Source: an uncultured Prevotellaceae bacterium
GTDB lineage: Bacteria > Bacteroidota > Bacteroidia > Bacteroidales > Bacteroidaceae
Length of the DNA: 64,000 nucleotides
Reading direction: 5' to 3'
Assembly: GCA_946415365.1 (NCBI GenBank)
Contig: CAMKSE010000010.1
Coordinates: forward strand, 62,001-126,000
The notes below the pieces were generated by a model. The model searched no databases. It was not told the origin of the DNA and was given only the letters and a program-made list of their open reading frames with translations. A program made the position numbers and the translations under genes. This document shows, piece by piece, positions 24,180-31,288 of this stretch; position 1 is the stretch's first letter; the number at the start of each line of letters is the position of its first letter.

Positions 24180-24187
24180 TATTTTTG
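24180..24187 (+). promoter_or_regulatory. -7 box TATTTTTG before an antitoxin remnant
   Basis: TAnnTTTG match 19 bp upstream of ATG 24207. Confidence 0.5.
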
Positions 24188-24206
24188 CAGATGAAATAGC
24201 AAAGAC

Positions 24207-24317
24207 ATGGAAAAAGTAAGGAGCATAACAGACTGGATTTCATCCAAACCACCACGTGGAAAATATACGTTTTCTCGCGAGGAACTATTGTCTTCATTCC
24301 CAGAAATGAGGCCATAG
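24207..24317 (+). pseudogene. Truncated AbiEi-type antitoxin start
   Basis: 36 codons encode MEKVRSITDWISSKPPRGKY and TFSREELLSSFPEMRP, then TAG. The PxGxxFS..EL segment is typical of the winged-helix N terminus of AbiEi/DUF6088 antitoxins, which are normally about 200 residues with the nucleotidyltransferase toxin AbiEii downstream. Nothing of the rest remains. It still has a promoter-like box. Confidence 0.5.
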
Positions 24318-24410
24318 ATGTATAGGGGGCTGCGGAGATGTAGGATGAAAGACGGCAGATGAAAGATGTGTGGGCTTCAGGAGTGGCCTTGCACAAAAGC
24401 GGTATATGAA

Positions 24411-24450
24411 CATCCCCCGATCGGTTCTTCATGAACTGGGTCGGGGGATG
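24411..24450 (-). terminator. Two-part hairpin after the repressor remnant
   Basis: CATCCCCCGA (24411-24420) pairs perfectly with TCGGGGGATG (24441-24450), with an inner GTTC/GAAC stem. It lies 24 bp beyond the stop of the minus-strand frame. The T tract is weak, so termination is likely but not sure. Confidence 0.5.
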
Positions 24451-24473
24451 CTGTGTTCGTGAATGTCAGGAGG

Positions 24474-24974
24474 TCATTGGCGGCGGTAGTTGCCGACGAC
24501 CTTGTAGATCTCGAGGATGATGTCCTTGGGAATCTTGGACTCTACAGGATTGCCATCGATCATCTGGATGAATGTGATGCTTTGTTCGTCATCCTGTGTA
24601 GGAGAGACCCTGCGGAGTACTTTGAACTCCTTGGTTACAACTACACAGATGAAATCACCGGGAATGTACTTTTCCCACGTAGCATATTTCTTCAAAGCGA
24701 TGATGTCAGCAGGCATGATGATTGGCGCAAGCGACTTATCGGTGTTGATGCACATGAAATCGAAGTCGCCAGCCATTGGGAAAGACATCGTTATCTCGTT
24801 GCCGGTAGATATAGGCTGCCCGTCGCTGTCCAGGCACGATTCAAAGTCCGTGTTGTAGAGCAGTTTTTCTTCAACTGCTTCTACGCGAGGTTCAAACGGC
24901 TTGCTTCTGCCCAGATATTGATTGCCCTCTCCTGTGTACAGCCATGCAGCACTTACGCCGTATTTCTGACAGAA
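24474..24974 (-). pseudogene. S24-type (CI/LexA-like) repressor lacking its N-terminal HTH
   Basis: Minus-strand frame. The upstream part has QKYGVSAAWLYTGEGNQYLG, the end of a Cro/C1-type HTH repressor, followed by a linker. The C-terminal peptidase-like domain reads MAGDFDFMCINTDKSLAPII, PADIIALK, IPGDFICVVV and ILEIYKVVGNYRR. The recognisable DNA-binding helices are missing: at about 24975 the frame meets sequence belonging to a plus-strand recombinase. An internal ATG at 24788 could allow translation of the C-terminal domain only. It points to a lost prophage or integrative element. Confidence 0.6.
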
Positions 24975-24977
24975 TAG

Positions 24978-25118
24978 ATTCCCAAAGCTGATGTTGAGGC
25001 AGCCTTTAAGATGTATGACAGCAAGAGCTTTACACTGGCAGAAATAGAAATGCGTACAGGTGTGAAGCGTCCGACTCTTTATCTGTATTTGAATAGGAGA
25101 AAAAATGGGGAACTATGA
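24978..25118 (+). pseudogene. C-terminal fragment of a serine recombinase
   Basis: 47 codons end in TLAEIEMRTGVKRPTLYLYL, then NRRKNGEL and a stop. This is the helix-turn-helix tail of Hin/resolvase-type serine recombinases. The catalytic domain is absent, replaced by the truncated repressor on the other strand, so the junction near 24975-24978 marks a rearrangement. Confidence 0.6.
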
Positions 25119-25174
25119 TGTTATACAAAGTTTTTTTGGAGGGTAATACCACCCAAAATATGCTGATAGCACTA

Positions 25175-25203
25175 CGGTAACCCCTAAAAAAAGTGGGTTA
25201 CCG
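25175..25203. promoter_or_regulatory. 9-bp inverted repeat upstream of ATPase gene
   Basis: CGGTAACCC (25175-25183) and GGGTTACCG (25195-25203), loop of 11. It lies just before the promoter at 25228-25256, so it could be an operator or the terminator of upstream debris. Confidence 0.4.
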
Positions 25204-25227
25204 AAGTAAAATAACGCATTTTTTCTT

Positions 25228-25256
25228 TTTGATTCCAATAAAATTTATTATCTTTG
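25228..25256 (+). promoter_or_regulatory. Promoter: -33 TTTG (25228) and -7 TATCTTTG (25249)
   Basis: Both Bacteroidetes sigma boxes are present, with 21 bp from start to start. The leader to ATG 25280 is short. Confidence 0.7.
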
Positions 25257-25279
25257 CACCAAAAATAAACATATTGGGT

Positions 25280-26725
25280 ATGGAAAATAAGAATATAATG
25301 GTGGGCAGGCACCAAGAACTTGCACTCCTGCAGGAAATAATCAGTTCCCCCAAGGCAGAATTGGTTGCCGTATACGGACGTAGGCGTATAGGTAAAACAT
25401 TCCTTATTGATAAAACGTTTGATGCAAAATATGATTTCTATACTACTGGTATCTACGAAGCTACTCGTAAAGAACAACTGACCAACTTTGCGACCCAACT
25501 TGGCATCTATGCAAAGAAGAAGTACAAGGTTCCCAAGGATTGGATGGAGGCGTTCCTTATGCTTCGTGAGTATATGGAGACTTTGCTTGACAAGGAACGT
25601 ATAGACATCTTCATTGACGAACTCCCATGGCTTGATACTCCCCGCTCACGTTTTCTTAAAGCATTTGATTTGTTCTGGAATGGCTGGGCTTCGAAACATG
25701 ACAACATCAAGCTTATTGTCTGTGGTTCAGCTACTACATGGATGACCAACAAGTTGCTCGGCGATAAGGGTGGGCTGCACAATCGGGTAACGAAGCAAAT
25801 CTATCTTCGACCATTTAATCTTAGTGAGACAGAGGAGTTTCTGAAGTTGCGTGGTTTTGATTTATCGCGTCAGCATATCATTGAAACCTATATGGCAGTT
25901 GGTGGAACACCTTATTACCTTGATATGATGAGTCGAAGTTTGAGCGTAGCCCAAAACATAGATGCATTGTTTTTTTCTGAGAATGCACCACTACAGAAAG
26001 AGTATAATTTCCTATATAAGTCACTCTTTAAAGAGTCTCGCCTTTATAGACGAGTTGTTGAAGTGCTCTCAAAGCAGATGAAAGGTCTGACTCGCCAGGA
26101 TTTGATCAAGGAAATCGGAGTAGAAGACAGTGGGTATTTCTCAGATGTTCTCGAAGATTTGTGCAACTGTGATTTCATCCGTAGTTATAATGCTTTTGGT
26201 AAGTCAGAGCGTGATGTTATGTATCAACTTACTGACCTCTATTCTTTATTCTACCTCCGTTTCGTTAAGAACTATCATGGAGGTGACGAACACTACTGGA
26301 GTCATATGGGACAAGATATTTCCAGTTGGGAGGGCTATGCTTTTGAACAGGTTTGCTTGCACCATATTCCTCAAATCAAGCATAAGTTGGGCATAAGCGG
26401 TATCCTGACAAATGTATGTTCATGGTCGTGTAAGTCGTATATTGGTAAGGATGGTGAAGAACATAAGGGTGCTCAGATAGACCTGATTATTGACCGTGGT
26501 GATAAGACCATCAACCTCTGTGAGATGAAGTTCACTAATAAGCCATTTGCAATTTCTGCTGAATATGCACAACGAATGTTGGAACGGCGTGACACATTTC
26601 GTGAGGTAACCGAAACTAATAAGTCTCTTCAATTGACAATGGTGACTGCTGCGGGTTTGGTTCGCAATGCAGGCTGGCAAAGTATAAATAATGAGGTTAA
26701 TATCGACGATCTTTTTCAAGCATAG
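25280..26725 (+). CDS. AAA ATPase with C-terminal PD-(D/E)XK-like domain (DUF234 type)
   Basis: 481 residues from ATG 25280. Walker A is YGRRRIGKT (32-40), and IDIFIDELPWLDTPRSRF gives Walker B. The middle has a winged-helix-like region (SKQMKGLTRQDLIKEIGV). The C terminus carries AQIDLIIDRGDKTINLCEMK, a D...ExK pattern of the restriction-nuclease-like domain joined to these ATPases. The family is abundant in Bacteroidetes and archaea; its role is uncertain, with defence or toxin functions suspected. A paralogue of almost the same length lies at 27811, and a related ATPase at 62437. A standard promoter precedes it. Confidence 0.8.
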   Translation: MENKNIMVGRHQELALLQEIISSPKAELVAVYGRRRIGKTFLIDKTFDAKYDFYTTGIYEATRKEQLTNFATQLGIYAKKKYKVPKDWMEAFLMLREYMETLLDKERIDIFIDELPWLDTPRSRFLKAFDLFWNGWASKHDNIKLIVCGSATTWMTNKLLGDKGGLHNRVTKQIYLRPFNLSETEEFLKLRGFDLSRQHIIETYMAVGGTPYYLDMMSRSLSVAQNIDALFFSENAPLQKEYNFLYKSLFKESRLYRRVVEVLSKQMKGLTRQDLIKEIGVEDSGYFSDVLEDLCNCDFIRSYNAFGKSERDVMYQLTDLYSLFYLRFVKNYHGGDEHYWSHMGQDISSWEGYAFEQVCLHHIPQIKHKLGISGILTNVCSWSCKSYIGKDGEEHKGAQIDLIIDRGDKTINLCEMKFTNKPFAISAEYAQRMLERRDTFREVTETNKSLQLTMVTAAGLVRNAGWQSINNEVNIDDLFQA

Positions 26726-26766
26726 ATAAATAAATTTGATGCAAGATAGTTAAAGTTGAAGAATAT

Positions 26767-26880
26767 ATGGAACATACTGCACGTTTTTTACCGAATAGGC
26801 CAATAGGCGAAGACTTATATGATGGTCAATCTCAGGACAGAATAGCATCTGCCATTAAGGACAAAGCCGAGCGGGGCGGC
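26767..26880 (+). pseudogene. N-terminal fragment of a gene cut by a repeat
   Basis: ATG 26767 starts MEHTARFLPNRPIGEDLYDG, followed by QSQDRIASAIKDKAE, which reads like the beginning of a larger (possibly P-loop) protein. The frame then enters a mosaic repeat. I cannot assign the family with confidence. Confidence 0.4.
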
Positions 26881-26973
26881 TTAACAATTACTTTTCGAAA
26901 TCCTCCGTCCCCTTTGCCTAAAGGGGCTCCACCTCTCCCTGCGTTCCCTCCCCTCAGGGAAGGGAGAAACTGA
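26868..26973 (+). repeat. Mosaic repeat, copy D (first half only)
   Basis: GCCGAGCGGGGCGGCTTAAC leads into TTTCGAAATCCTCCGTCCCC and GGGAAGGGAGAAACTGA, then diverges before hairpins I and II of the other copies. Confidence 0.8.
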
Positions 26974-27065
26974 TTACGAGGGAAGACCCTCTTCATCAAA
27001 GAAGATTTTTGAGTGAAATCATTAGAAATAATAAGAAATCTTTTGATAATTTGATATATTTTTCT

Positions 27066-27073
27066 TAATTTTG
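27066..27073 (+). promoter_or_regulatory. -7 box TAATTTTG
   Basis: TAnnTTTG match 30 bp upstream of ATG 27104; GAAAGGAG follows as a ribosome site. Confidence 0.55.
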
Positions 27074-27103
27074 CAACCGGAAAAGAAGAAAGGAGTAGGA
27101 AAT

Positions 27104-27259
27104 ATGTCACAGATTGAGCATATAACGGTAAAGAACGCTTCGCGTAAGGTCTTAAAGAAAATGAGACAAATTGGCGAGGCTAAAGCCCAGAGGCTCCAAA
27201 AGATTCAGGATCGCTGGGAGGCTGGTGAATACGAGGATGTTGAGGTCATTCAACTTTAA
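27104..27259 (+). CDS. Small basic helical protein
   Basis: 51 residues from ATG 27104. The longer frame from 27071 starts inside the promoter region. The product is very basic and helical (ASRKVLKKMRQIGEAKAQRL) with an acidic tail (GEYEDVEVIQL). Size and composition recall small antitoxins or nucleic-acid-binding peptides, but no family is recognised and no toxin gene follows. It has its own promoter and ribosome site, so it is likely expressed. Confidence 0.5.
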   Translation: MSQIEHITVKNASRKVLKKMRQIGEAKAQRLQKIQDRWEAGEYEDVEVIQL

Positions 27260-27342
27260 TGACCTAAGAGAGGGTTTCGGGAAATAGATTGTGAGCTTTT
27301 CTGTCCTTTCTTTTGGCGCAAATGAAAGAACTAAAGAAAACA

Positions 27343-27446
27343 TCCACCCCCACCAAACCGCCCCCTATATGGGGCGGCTTAACCAGGAAGTCGCAGAAGC
27401 CGACGACTTCCTGACTGTTTTGGTAAGCCGGGACACGGCTTGGGAT
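27343..27446 (+). repeat. Mosaic repeat, short form with CAGGAAGTCG and AAGCCG hairpins
   Basis: Block ACCGCCCCCTATATGGGGCG, then hairpin I CAGGAAGTCG/CGACTTCCTG around CAGAAGCCGA, then TTTTGGTA and hairpin II AAGCCG-GGACA-CGGCTT. An almost identical copy is at 30542-30645. Confidence 0.85.
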
Positions 27447-27782
27447 TCTTACTATTCCCGCTGAGCGAGGTCTATGATTAAGAATAACAATAAACAGCTC
27501 AACGCACTGACAAAAAAGCAATTAATAATAGCCATATCAATTAATTTTTATTTTTATCAGCGACAAAAATACAGTTTTTTATGATTACGTTTTGCCGAGT
27601 CCGACCTAGCCTTCGGATATGATCTGCAAATCTGATCAATACAAACTCTTGAAATCCCCATTCACACTGAGGGCGTAGAGATTTTGGACCCAAGATTCGG
27701 ACGCATACGCTCCAAATGTTAAATAAGAGGGGGAGGCGAGTAAATAAATATGTTTATAATTGGCCAAATGAAATAAATTTTG
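27447..27782 (+). other. Non-coding, AT-rich upstream region
   Basis: One 36-codon frame opens at ATG 27474 and has no recognisable content. Two copies of TGGCCAAAT, about 30 bp apart, flank the promoter box at 27783 and could be an operator. Nothing else is seen. Confidence 0.35.
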
Positions 27783-27790
27783 TACATTTG
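27783..27790 (+). promoter_or_regulatory. -7 box TACATTTG flanked by direct TGGCCAAAT repeats
   Basis: TAnnTTTG match 20 bp upstream of ATG 27811. Confidence 0.55.
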
Positions 27791-27810
27791 TGGCCAAATA
27801 ACGACATGTT

Positions 27811-29250
27811 ATGATTGGACGTAAAATAGAGCAAGAGCTTCTGCAAGAGGCCGTTGAGAAGGACAGAGCGCAACTTATCGTGGTGTACGGACGGCGAAGA
27901 GTGGGAAAAACGTTCCTGGTGAATGAGTTTTTCCAGAACAAGTATGCGTTTAAACATACGGCGGTGTCACCACTAAACGAGAAACTAAAACCGAAACGTA
28001 ATCTGCTGAAGATTCAGCTGAAGGAGTTTCACTATTCGCTGCGCTCATACGGGCTGCCGTCAGGTGTGCCTGTTCCTGCGGATTGGACTGAGGCTTTACA
28101 TTTGTTGCAGGACCTGCTGGACGGGAAAAGGAAGGAGGGTGAGAAATGCGTGGTGTTCCTGGATGAGCTGCCGTGGCTGGACTCGCCTCGGTCGAACTTT
28201 ATGCCGGCCTTTGAGCATTTCTGCAACGACTGGGTGCTGGCGCGTAAGGACGTGAAGCTGGTGGTTTGCGGGAGCGCAACATCGTGGGTGCTGGACAAAC
28301 TGGTGTACAACAAGGGCGGTCTGTACGGTCGTGTGACGTTGCCGCTGCCAGTGGTACCGTTCACGCTGAAGGAGTGCAGGGCGTTTTTCCAGGATGGAGG
28401 GTATGCGATGGATGAGTATGATATCGTGCAGGCGTATATGGCGTTTGGGGGTATTCCTTACTATCTGGACCAGTTCAGGCGGGGAAACAGCGTGCCGCAG
28501 AATTTCGACGCTCTGCTGTACGGCAAGCAGGCTCCGCTGAGGGATGAGTTTGACAGGCTGTTCTCGTCGCAGTTCACGCATCCGGACGAGTTGAAGAAGA
28601 TTGTGACGCTGCTGGCCGGAAAACGATCGGGTTATACGCGGGACGAGATTGCGCAGAAGTGCGGTTATACGACGGGTGGAGGGCTGACGAGGATGCTGTC
28701 GGCATTAGAGAAAAGCACGTTTGTGACGCCTTACGTGCCGTTTGGGGAGGATCTGACAAAATATCGGCTGACGGACCTGTTCTGTCTGTTCTACCTGAAG
28801 CACGTAAAGGAGAACTGCGATGCCACGACGTACTGGCAGTCGCTGTGGAACTCGCCCGCGATGCTGTCGTGGTCGGGGTATGCGTTTGAGGATGTGTGCC
28901 GTGCGCATATCCGGCAGATCAAGAATGCGCTGGGCATCGGTGACGTGACCACACGGGAGTCGTCGTGGGTGGTGTCGGGCACGGAGACGGAGCGTGGGAT
29001 GCAGATAGACTTGGTGATTGACCGTGACGACCGGAAGATCTGCCTGTGCGAGATGAAGTTCTCGCAGGGGAATTTTGCGGTGGGGCGCGATTATGCTGCG
29101 AAGTTGCAGGAACGCATCCAGCGGACGATGAAATTCACTGACAATGCGAAGCCGGTGATCTCGGTGTTGGTGACCACCTACGGGCTGGAGCGGAATGAGT
29201 ATTCGGGGAAGTTCCAGAAGGTGTTGACGATGGAGGATTTGTTCGGGTAG
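27811..29250 (+). CDS. AAA ATPase with PD-(D/E)XK-like C terminus, paralogue of the 25280 gene
   Basis: 479 residues. Same architecture as the protein at 25280: Walker A YGRRRVGKT in the first 40 residues, CVVFLDELPWLDSPRSNF, a winged-helix-like segment (AGKRSGYTRDEIAQKCGYTT), and the C-terminal MQIDLVIDRDDRKICLCEMK with D and ExK. The gene is clearly richer in G+C at third positions than its paralogue, so the two were probably acquired separately and are not a recent duplication. The physiological role of this family is not settled. Confidence 0.8.
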   Translation: MIGRKIEQELLQEAVEKDRAQLIVVYGRRRVGKTFLVNEFFQNKYAFKHTAVSPLNEKLKPKRNLLKIQLKEFHYSLRSYGLPSGVPVPADWTEALHLLQDLLDGKRKEGEKCVVFLDELPWLDSPRSNFMPAFEHFCNDWVLARKDVKLVVCGSATSWVLDKLVYNKGGLYGRVTLPLPVVPFTLKECRAFFQDGGYAMDEYDIVQAYMAFGGIPYYLDQFRRGNSVPQNFDALLYGKQAPLRDEFDRLFSSQFTHPDELKKIVTLLAGKRSGYTRDEIAQKCGYTTGGGLTRMLSALEKSTFVTPYVPFGEDLTKYRLTDLFCLFYLKHVKENCDATTYWQSLWNSPAMLSWSGYAFEDVCRAHIRQIKNALGIGDVTTRESSWVVSGTETERGMQIDLVIDRDDRKICLCEMKFSQGNFAVGRDYAAKLQERIQRTMKFTDNAKPVISVLVTTYGLERNEYSGKFQKVLTMEDLFG

Positions 29251-29309
29251 AGTGATGAGATTGCCGCCCCCTGCATCGACGTGAACCGCGAGGAGCAGGA
29301 CTTTGGGAT

Positions 29310-29525
29310 ACGGCCGAGCGGGGCGGCTTAACATTGTTTTTCGAAATCCTCCGTCCCCTTTGCCTAAAGGGGCTCCACCTCTCCCTGCGTTCCCTCCCCT
29401 CAGGGAAGGGAGAAACTGAAAATCGCAGGAACCGACGATTTACAGAATTCTGGTATCGCTCGCAAAGCCTGGGCCCTAAAGGGCGAGCGATGAGCTCTTA
29501 TCGGCTGGCGCAGAGTGCAAAGAAA
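29310..29525 (+). repeat. Mosaic double-hairpin repeat, copy E
   Basis: Starts with GGCCGAGCGGGGCGGCTTAA and continues as copy B, with both hairpins, ending TTATCGGCTGGCGCAGAGTG at the promoter of the next small gene. 29251-29309 holds no gene. Confidence 0.9.
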
Positions 29526-29537
29526 AACAGGAAAATG

Positions 29538-29569
29538 TTTGGAGGATTGGAATAAAGTACTTATCTTTG
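29538..29569 (+). promoter_or_regulatory. Promoter: TTTG (29538) and TATCTTTG (29562)
   Basis: Both boxes are present, 24 bp start to start, directly after repeat copy E. GAAAGGAG lies before the ATG. Confidence 0.6.
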
Positions 29570-29598
29570 CAGCGGCATTATAGAAAGGAGTAAGGATT

Positions 29599-29820
29599 AT
29601 GTGTAGGTATAATATTGCTATAGATGATGCGCTGATGGAAGAGGTTAGACCTTCTATCGGTGATGGAGTTGATGAGGTCGTATGGGTTCAGCTTCAAGTG
29701 GAGGCTTTGTTCAGGAGGCTGGCAGCCGAAGCTAAGTCTCAGAAGAAACATGTGATGTTATCACAACGGCTTCGGGGTATCGGTACTGCTCCCGAAGGTT
29801 TTGACTATAAGAAAGTATAG
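29599..29820 (+). CDS. Small antitoxin-like protein, orphan
   Basis: 73 residues. IDDALMEEVRPSIGDGVDEV, VQLQVEALFRRLA and the tail SQRLRGIGTAPEGFDYKK look like the small toxin-antitoxin proteins common in Prevotella, where a RelE-type toxin usually follows. Downstream is only repeat copy F, so the toxin appears lost. The family call is by pattern memory. Confidence 0.45.
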   Translation: MCRYNIAIDDALMEEVRPSIGDGVDEVVWVQLQVEALFRRLAAEAKSQKKHVMLSQRLRGIGTAPEGFDYKKV

Positions 29821-29892
29821 CTTTTCTGCCGAAGTAACAATGACCGTCTCCTTTTCTATGGCGCATAGAAAAGAACGAAAAGACACATCCAC

Positions 29893-30103
29893 CCCCACCA
29901 AACCGCCCCCTATATGGGGCGGCTTAACAATTACTTTTCGAAATCCTCCGTCCCCTTTGCCTAAAGGGGCTCCACCTCTCCCTGCGTTCCCTCCCCTCAG
30001 GGAAGGGAGAAACTGAAAATCGCAGGAACCGACGATTTACAGAATTCTGGTATCGCTCGCAAAGCCTGGGCCCTAAAGGGCGAGCGATGAGTTCTTATCG
30101 GCC
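29893..30103 (+). repeat. Mosaic double-hairpin repeat, copy F
   Basis: A chimera: its left edge has the ACCGCCCCCTATATGGGGCG module of the short form (as at 27343), followed without a break by the TTTCGAAATCC body of copies B, C and E with both hairpins. Confidence 0.9.
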
Positions 30104-30130
30104 TTTTGATCGTAAAAAAATGGCATAAAG

Positions 30131-30162
30131 TTTGTTGTTTATTAGAAAAATGATTATTTTTG
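30131..30162 (+). promoter_or_regulatory. Promoter: TTTG (30131) and TATTTTTG (30155)
   Basis: Both boxes are present, 24 bp start to start, 29 bp upstream of ATG 30192. Confidence 0.6.
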
Positions 30163-30191
30163 CAGCGGAAATTATAAGTTATTTGGAAAAT

Positions 30192-30371
30192 ATGGAACCG
30201 AAGATTGGAGATAGAATGAAGGCAAGTCCTCAACTTACTGCTCAGCCAGACTGGGTTGAAGGTGAGGTAATTGATGTTGAGCACAACCCATTTCTTGGCG
30301 TGGTTATTTCCATTAAGGACAAGTTGGGAAGAATTTTCTTTGGCCAAAGTCGATTCTTTTTGGCGTTGTGA
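30192..30371 (+). CDS. Small protein upstream of a VapD remnant, possible antitoxin
   Basis: 59 residues from ATG 30192. A compact beta-rich sequence: QPDWVEGEVIDVEHNPFLGV, VISIKDKLGRIFFGQS. It ends 3 bp before the ATG of the VapD-like remnant, the arrangement of an antitoxin-toxin pair. I do not recognise a named family. It appears intact and has its own promoter. Confidence 0.5.
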   Translation: MEPKIGDRMKASPQLTAQPDWVEGEVIDVEHNPFLGVVISIKDKLGRIFFGQSRFFLAL

Positions 30372-30374
30372 TCT

Positions 30375-30467
30375 ATGTTTGCTATTGCTTTCGATATGGA
30401 CATTCGTGATATTCGGGCGTTCAAGGTTGAGAACTGGTCTGATTTTACGAATATCGTGAAAGAATAA
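30375..30467 (+). pseudogene. VapD-like toxin gene with a large internal deletion
   Basis: 30 codons join the VapD N terminus (MFAIAFDM) directly to what matches the VapD C terminus ([19 protein letters not shown]). From memory, Helicobacter VapD is about 94 residues, starts MYALAFDL and ends with a very similar [16 protein letters not shown] block. About 65 residues are missing between the two, in frame. The catalytic core is therefore gone. A terminator follows at 30495. Confidence 0.65.
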
Positions 30468-30494
30468 TGTAACTGTTCGGTGAAATCCGTATTG

Positions 30495-30537
30495 TAACAG
30501 CAGCTATAACTTTTGTTGTAGTTGCTGTTACTTTTTT
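30495..30537 (+). terminator. Hairpin terminator
   Basis: TAACAGCAGCTATAAC (30495-30510), loop TTTT, GTTGTAGTTGCTGTTA (30515-30530), then CTTTTTTG. It is the uninterrupted form of the hairpin at 4543. Confidence 0.8.
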
Positions 30538-30541
30538 GTTG

Positions 30542-30645
30542 CACCCCCACCAAACCGCCCCCTATATGGGGTGGCTTAACCAGGAAGTCGCAGAAGCCGA
30601 CGACTTCCTGACTGTTTTGGTAAGCCGGGACACGGCTTGGGATTT
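30542..30645 (+). repeat. Mosaic repeat, short form, second copy
   Basis: Same modules and hairpins as 27343-27446 (CAGGAAGTCG/CGACTTCCTG and AAGCCG-GGACA-CGGCTT). It lies beyond the 3' end of luxS. Confidence 0.85.
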
Positions 30646-30696
30646 CATATTGAACGGGGCGCGGGTAATCTGTCGATGAGAACGGTGTCGTCCCTT

Positions 30697-31191
30697 TTAG
30701 GCGTCGGAGAAGGTTTTGCCGTCGGGGAGGGTGATGTGAAGCTTGGTGTACTCGCTGTGGAAGGCGTGCTGCAGGCGATCGAGGTAGCGGGCACTTTCCC
30801 ACTTGCACATGGGGAGGTCGTGGAGGAGGTAGTTGCCACAGGCCTCGGGACGTGTGGCGGGAACTTCCGTCTGGGTGAGGATCCACTGGAGACAGGCGAT
30901 GGTCAGCTGACGCATGTCCTCTACGGTGTAGGTGCCGGTCATGATGATGTACATGCCGGTGAGACAGCCCATGGGACCTACGTACACCACATCGTCTTTC
31001 ACTTGGCTGTTGCGGAACCACGTGGCCATGAGGTGCTCCAGACTGTGCATGGCGGCGGGAGCAACGGCGGGCTCTTTGTTGGGTTCGGTGATGCGGAGGT
31101 CGTAGGTGGTGAAGCCTTTGTCCTCGCGGGAGACATAGATGCCGGGCTTCAACTGCGTATGATCAATCGTAAAACTTTGTATGACTTCCAT
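30697..31191 (-). CDS. luxS: S-ribosylhomocysteine lyase LuxS
   Basis: 164 residues, normal length. GFTTYDLRITEPN is the substrate loop, the metal motif HSLEH occupies 49-53, and the third ligand is C118 in EACGNYLL; GCLTGMYIIM is the conserved core strand. LuxS splits S-ribosylhomocysteine into homocysteine and DPD, the precursor of autoinducer-2, in the cytoplasm. The next gene upstream on the same strand is the Pfs-type nucleosidase that makes its substrate, so the pair forms the activated-methyl-cycle route from SAH. They are separated by 97 bp made largely of ATTGAAA repeats, so co-transcription is likely but not certain. Confidence 0.96.
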   Translation of the reverse strand: MEVIQSFTIDHTQLKPGIYVSREDKGFTTYDLRITEPNKEPAVAPAAMHSLEHLMATWFRNSQVKDDVVYVGPMGCLTGMYIIMTGTYTVEDMRQLTIACLQWILTQTEVPATRPEACGNYLLHDLPMCKWESARYLDRLQHAFHSEYTKLHITLPDGKTFSDA

Positions 31192-31198
31192 TGGTTGA

Positions 31199-31240
31199 AG
31201 AATTGAAAATTGAAAATTGAAAATTGAAAATTGAAAATTC
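31199..31240. repeat. Tandem ATTGAAA(A) repeat
   Basis: Five to six copies of ATTGAAA between luxS and the nucleosidase gene. The same unit occurs in frame within the btuB-like gene (about 53535-53566) and at the folB-amidase junction. The edge module GCGGCAAAGCCGAGCGG follows at 31267. Confidence 0.85.
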
Positions 31241-31288
31241 TTTTAGTCGGCTGACGCCTTTGTAAAAGCGGCAAAGCCGAGCGGAAAA

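Noticed and set aside
21139..30103. Recurring peptide FEILRPLCLKGLHLSLRSLP in several short open frames
   Set aside because: It is the translation of the mosaic repeat and not a protein family; the same DNA appears in non-coding contexts.
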